From CAZXCQ01 sp964639275 (GTDB taxonomy: Bacteria > Desulfobacterota > DSM-4660 > Desulfatiglandales > Desulfatiglandaceae): a stretch of 18,202 nt of DNA. Where the stretch lies: the NCBI GenBank assembly GCA_964639275.1, contig CAZXCQ010000118.1, positions 1 to 18,202 on the forward strand. Direction: 5' to 3'. Positions 15,857-18,202 of the stretch are shown piece after piece (the stretch's first letter is position 1; each line of letters opens with the position of its first letter). The position numbers were made by a program, and so were the translations under genes. Below the pieces are notes generated by a model. That model saw only the letters and a program-made list of their open reading frames with translations. It was not told the origin of the DNA and made no database searches.

Positions 15857-15879
15857 GTAGAAATTGCCGATTTTATGTG
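15850..15879 (+). promoter_or_regulatory. Possible divergent promoter for the DUF6485 gene
   Basis: TTGTCA (15850-15855), 18-nt spacer, TATGTG (15874-15879). The -35 box overlaps the leftward -35 box on the other strand. The -10 match is poor, so this is only a candidate. Confidence 0.22.
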
Positions 15880-15955
15880 AGGTCTCGAGGGTCCTGCTCA
15901 ACCCCTGTTGCCGTGTCGGCGGAGTTCCCATAGATTTGGTAAGGAGTAAGTGCGA

Positions 15956-16159
15956 ATGGAGTGCAATCAAGAAAAAAATAAAGAGGGGTGTAATTGCACC
16001 TATGACCCTTGTTCAAGAAAGGGATTCTGCTGCCAGTGTATCTCCTATCATCTAAGATCCAGAGAGCTTCCGGGCTGCTGCTTTCCAAATGATGCAGAGG
16101 CCTCTTATGACCGGTCTTTTGAACATTTTGCCCGGCTTGTTCAGGACCGAAAGTTTTGA
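15956..16159 (+). CDS. Small cysteine-rich protein, DUF6485-like
   Basis: This 67-residue protein has nine cysteines, arranged C3, C12-x-C14-x4-C19-x5-C25-C26-x-C28-x12-C41-C42. The sequence NCTYDPCSRKGFCCQC, then YH, ELPGCCFP and YDRSFEHF, is the pattern I know from the DUF6485 family of anaerobes. The function is unknown; the Cys spacing suggests binding of zinc or an iron-sulfur cluster. The ATG at 15956 has AAGGAG with a 9-nt spacer (15941-15946); the in-frame GTG at 15950 is too close to that site. It is transcribed away from the regulator and toward the glycosyltransferase, and appears to be a stand-alone housekeeping-type gene at the edge of the polysaccharide locus. Confidence 0.82.
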   Translation: MECNQEKNKEGCNCTYDPCSRKGFCCQCISYHLRSRELPGCCFPNDAEASYDRSFEHFARLVQDRKF

Positions 16160-16235
16160 TTTGGATGCCCTATTTTTTGGCTATGACACTCTCAGTAGAT
16201 ATCAAAATCCACCCACTGCGCGGCATCATTTGCCC

Positions 16236-16265
16236 TTGACACGCAATCCAATTGCTTCCAATTAT
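16236..16265 (+). promoter_or_regulatory. Candidate promoter for the GT39-like gene
   Basis: TTGACA at 16236-16241, 18-nt spacer, AATTAT (4 of 6 -10 positions) at 16260-16265, about 107 nt upstream of the glycosyltransferase ATG. The 213-bp gap between the DUF6485 gene and this gene otherwise shows nothing I recognise, and no convincing terminator. Confidence 0.35.
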
Positions 16266-16372
16266 TCCAGCTTTGAAAGACATGGCTTCTCCCGCCTTTC
16301 TTGTCCCTTCTCAAGAAACAGATTTTCAGCTCATACCCGTTTCTTCCCTCCATCTCCTAAGGTGAAGCTGAA

Positions 16373-18130
16373 ATGACAGGATTAAAGGCCGAATCGTTGA
16401 GAACAACATACCTCAAGCCCCATTTCCTGCTGTTCGTCACATTGGCGATAGTCTTGGGCGCCTTTTTGCGGTTATACCAATTGGGTGGCCAAATCATCGG
16501 TGATGATGAGTGGCATGCCGTTGCTGTGGCAATAAACAGTTCATTTAAATATATACTCACCCATTTTAACCACGAGGATAACAATTGCATTCCTCTTACA
16601 CTTTACACCAAACTACTGCTGGAGACTGTTGGACTAAGCGAGTTTGGGCTTCACTCTTTGCAACTCATATCCGGGATTCTCTCCTTGATCGTATTCCCAC
16701 TTATCATTCGATCACTATTTAACGGAAAGGTGACGATCATATTTTCCTGGCTCCTGGCAATATCACCCTTGCTTGTCTTCTACAGCCGATATGCCCGGCC
16801 ATATATGATCGTCGTCTTCTTGAGTTTCATCTCTGTCTTCTCCTTCTATTTTTGGATACAGGAGCGAAGGATTCTCTATGTTGTGATTTATGTAATCCTG
16901 GCTGTTCTGGCATCATATTTTAGCTTGGCCTCGTCCGCATTCGTGACAGCGCCGCTGGCCTATACCTTTATCCTACGTATGCTCGGAAGGCGTTTTGCAG
17001 TTCAACATCATGGATCTGAACTTCCTCAGCTAAAGGAGTTGATTCTGGTTGCCATTTGCCTGATTACTGGAACTTCTGCCTTGTTCTTACCGGCAATTCA
17101 GTCTCTGCAAGGCATCACCTCAACGGCCGGTCAAGGTTCTTTTGAACCGACCCTGATAATCGGTTCGATAAACCTTTTTGCTGGCTGTAGCAGCTATGGG
17201 GGCTCTCTTATTTTGACGGTTTTGGCCCTGTATGGTGCTTATAATCTATTTCAAAGAAACAGATTTCTATTTGGCTATGTGGTCGCGATCTTTTTTTTGC
17301 AGGTCCTCTTTATTGCCATGGCCAATCCCAGGCGTGTTCAAGAGCCGGCGGTATTTACCAGATATTTCATAGTCTGCCTGCCTCTATGGATATTGCTGAT
17401 CTCCATTGCACTTTATGACCTATCCAAAAGGTTGAATGGCTACCTTATGGCAAAAACCAAAAGGGCACATATCATATCCAACGGTTGTTTGGCCGCCGCG
17501 CTCCTTTTGCTTCTTGCCAGAGGCCCGTTAATACTCATCTACAAATTTCAGAATAACTTTACTAACCACATCGACTTTCAGAGTGATTACACACATCATA
17601 CGATAAAGGCCCTGGATGCCAGATCACCGGATCTATATCCATCTTTTTATTATGACCTAAAAGGAGAAACAGAAACCACCGCTATCATAGAATATCCCTA
17701 TCTGATTTTTTGGATCGGGAACAACTATCACTTCTACCAGAGATTTCACGGAAAAGAGGTAAAGGTGGGGTATAACAATCACTCTTATCTGTCACAATCT
17801 GGCTCTGTTATGGACAAAAACATAAAATTTAATAATTTTATCAATATTGAAGATAAGAAAGCCCTATTGAATTCCAATGCAACTTATGTCATTATTCATA
17901 AGAATATGTTGCATGAGATCATTAATATAAGGCGGATCTTGCCGGATTTTTTCCCAGGCGTAGAGAGGACAGAAGGGGCTCTGCTAAGGAGACTTAAAAA
18001 ACACCCTGCTCATAATTCACACTTTGAACCCGCAAGGAAGGATGCTGAAATGGCCCTGGCCAGGTTGAAGGGGATGTTTGGACAACCATTCTACGAGGAT
18101 AGGTGGATTGCGGTGTTTAAGATAAGATAG
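16373..18130 (+). CDS. GT39/PMT-family membrane glycosyltransferase
   Basis: This 585-residue polytopic protein has about ten or more membrane segments in residues 15-400 and a soluble C-terminal part (about 400-585). The first extracytoplasmic loop has the acidic motif GDDEWHA (D44, D45, E46), which fits the catalytic Asp/Glu of dolichyl- or undecaprenyl-phosphate-sugar transferases (PMT, ArnT and relatives). FYSRYARPYMIVVFL (about 136-150) is the second family signature. Such enzymes move a sugar from a lipid carrier to a protein, lipid or glycan outside the membrane; the acceptor cannot be told. The ATG has AAGGTG 8 nt upstream. The soluble tail is encoded by notably A+T-rich DNA around 17.8-17.95 kb compared with the T2SS genes, a hint of different origin. 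It converges on tRNA-Pro with an 11-nt gap. Confidence 0.82.
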   Translation: MTGLKAESLRTTYLKPHFLLFVTLAIVLGAFLRLYQLGGQIIGDDEWHAVAVAINSSFKYILTHFNHEDNNCIPLTLYTKLLLETVGLSEFGLHSLQLISGILSLIVFPLIIRSLFNGKVTIIFSWLLAISPLLVFYSRYARPYMIVVFLSFISVFSFYFWIQERRILYVVIYVILAVLASYFSLASSAFVTAPLAYTFILRMLGRRFAVQHHGSELPQLKELILVAICLITGTSALFLPAIQSLQGITSTAGQGSFEPTLIIGSINLFAGCSSYGGSLILTVLALYGAYNLFQRNRFLFGYVVAIFFLQVLFIAMANPRRVQEPAVFTRYFIVCLPLWILLISIALYDLSKRLNGYLMAKTKRAHIISNGCLAAALLLLLARGPLILIYKFQNNFTNHIDFQSDYTHHTIKALDARSPDLYPSFYYDLKGETETTAIIEYPYLIFWIGNNYHFYQRFHGKEVKVGYNNHSYLSQSGSVMDKNIKFNNFINIEDKKALLNSNATYVIIHKNMLHEIINIRRILPDFFPGVERTEGALLRRLKKHPAHNSHFEPARKDAEMALARLKGMFGQPFYEDRWIAVFKIR

Positions 18131-18141
18131 ACCCTTTCACA

Positions 18142-18202
18142 TGGTCGGGACGACTGGATTTGAACCAGCGACCCCCGCGTCCCGAACGCGGTGCTCTACC
18201 AG
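18142..18202 (-). tRNA. tRNA-Pro (anticodon CGG), 5' part beyond the window
   Basis: Read on the minus strand, the sequence gives part of the D arm (CTGGTAGAGCACC), an anticodon stem CCGCG/CGCGG with loop TTCGGGA, a T arm GCTGG-TTCAAAT-CCAGT, the acceptor strand CGTCCCG, discriminator A and an encoded CCA end (18144-18142). Anticodon CGG (18184-18182) reads CCG proline codons. The 5' acceptor strand and the start of the D arm are cut off by the window edge. Confidence 0.93.

Noticed and set aside
16089..16376. Plus-strand open frame of 95 codons between the DUF6485 and glycosyltransferase genes
   Set aside because: It overlaps the end of the DUF6485 gene and the ribosome binding site of the next gene, has no good ribosome binding site itself, and resembles no family I know.
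1..18202. CRISPR array, toxin-antitoxin or phage-defence system
   Set aside because: No regularly spaced short repeats, nuclease, helicase or toxin-like gene was found; the three repeat copies are far apart and unlike CRISPR repeats.

Overview
The window looks like part of a Gram-negative chromosome with roughly balanced base composition, probably a Desulfobacterota (former deltaproteobacterial) or related anaerobe. The reasons are a complete type II secretion core, a lipoprotein-type secretin, the gene order E-F-G-H-I-J-K-L-M-C-D, and a small Cys-rich protein of the DUF6485 type. The taxon is an inference from gene content.

Layout. Almost everything from 226 to 15775 lies on the minus strand and reads leftward as what looks like one long transcription unit. 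It begins at about 15.8 kb with a winged-helix regulator that has a Rossmann-like C-terminal half, then an UpxY/RfaH-type NusG paralogue (4-nt overlap), an extended-SDR nucleotide-sugar enzyme, and eleven type II secretion genes packed with tiny gaps or overlaps. After gspD come an ABC-2 polysaccharide-export permease and a membrane-anchored SGNH/GDSL hydrolase. A secretion machine is therefore embedded in a surface-polysaccharide locus, under a regulator/antiterminator pair typical of capsule and exopolysaccharide operons. On the plus strand, at the right, lie a DUF6485 gene divergent from the regulator and a GT39/PMT-like membrane glycosyltransferase. A tRNA-Pro(CGG) gene is cut by the right edge.

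How the parts may work together. The wHTH protein probably controls a promoter that carries a GTTCA-N5-TGAAC palindrome. The NusG paralogue would let polymerase read through the long operon. GspE and GspF drive growth of a pseudopilus of GspG-H-I-J-K, GspL-M-C form the inner-membrane platform, and the lipidated GspD forms the outer-membrane channel. The SDR enzyme, ABC permease, SGNH hydrolase and GT39 enzyme belong to glycan synthesis, export and decoration. No prepilin peptidase (GspO), GspS pilotin or Wzt ATPase is visible here.

Non-coding structure. A previously unlabelled repeat of about 86 bp occurs three times, always in the same orientation and always just 3' of a minus-strand stop codon (after gspD, after gspH and after the SGNH gene). 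Its core is a near-palindrome around GGTTCGGAACC. The copy at the left edge is split exactly in that core by a 170-bp MITE-like inverted-repeat element. The repeat is translated in frame into the long leader of GspI, and it makes a spurious N-terminal extension of the ABC permease frame. Several starts were reset from the longest open frames using ribosome binding sites: gspL and gspJ use TTG; gspG, gspK, the permease, the SDR gene, the regulator and the DUF6485 gene use internal ATGs.
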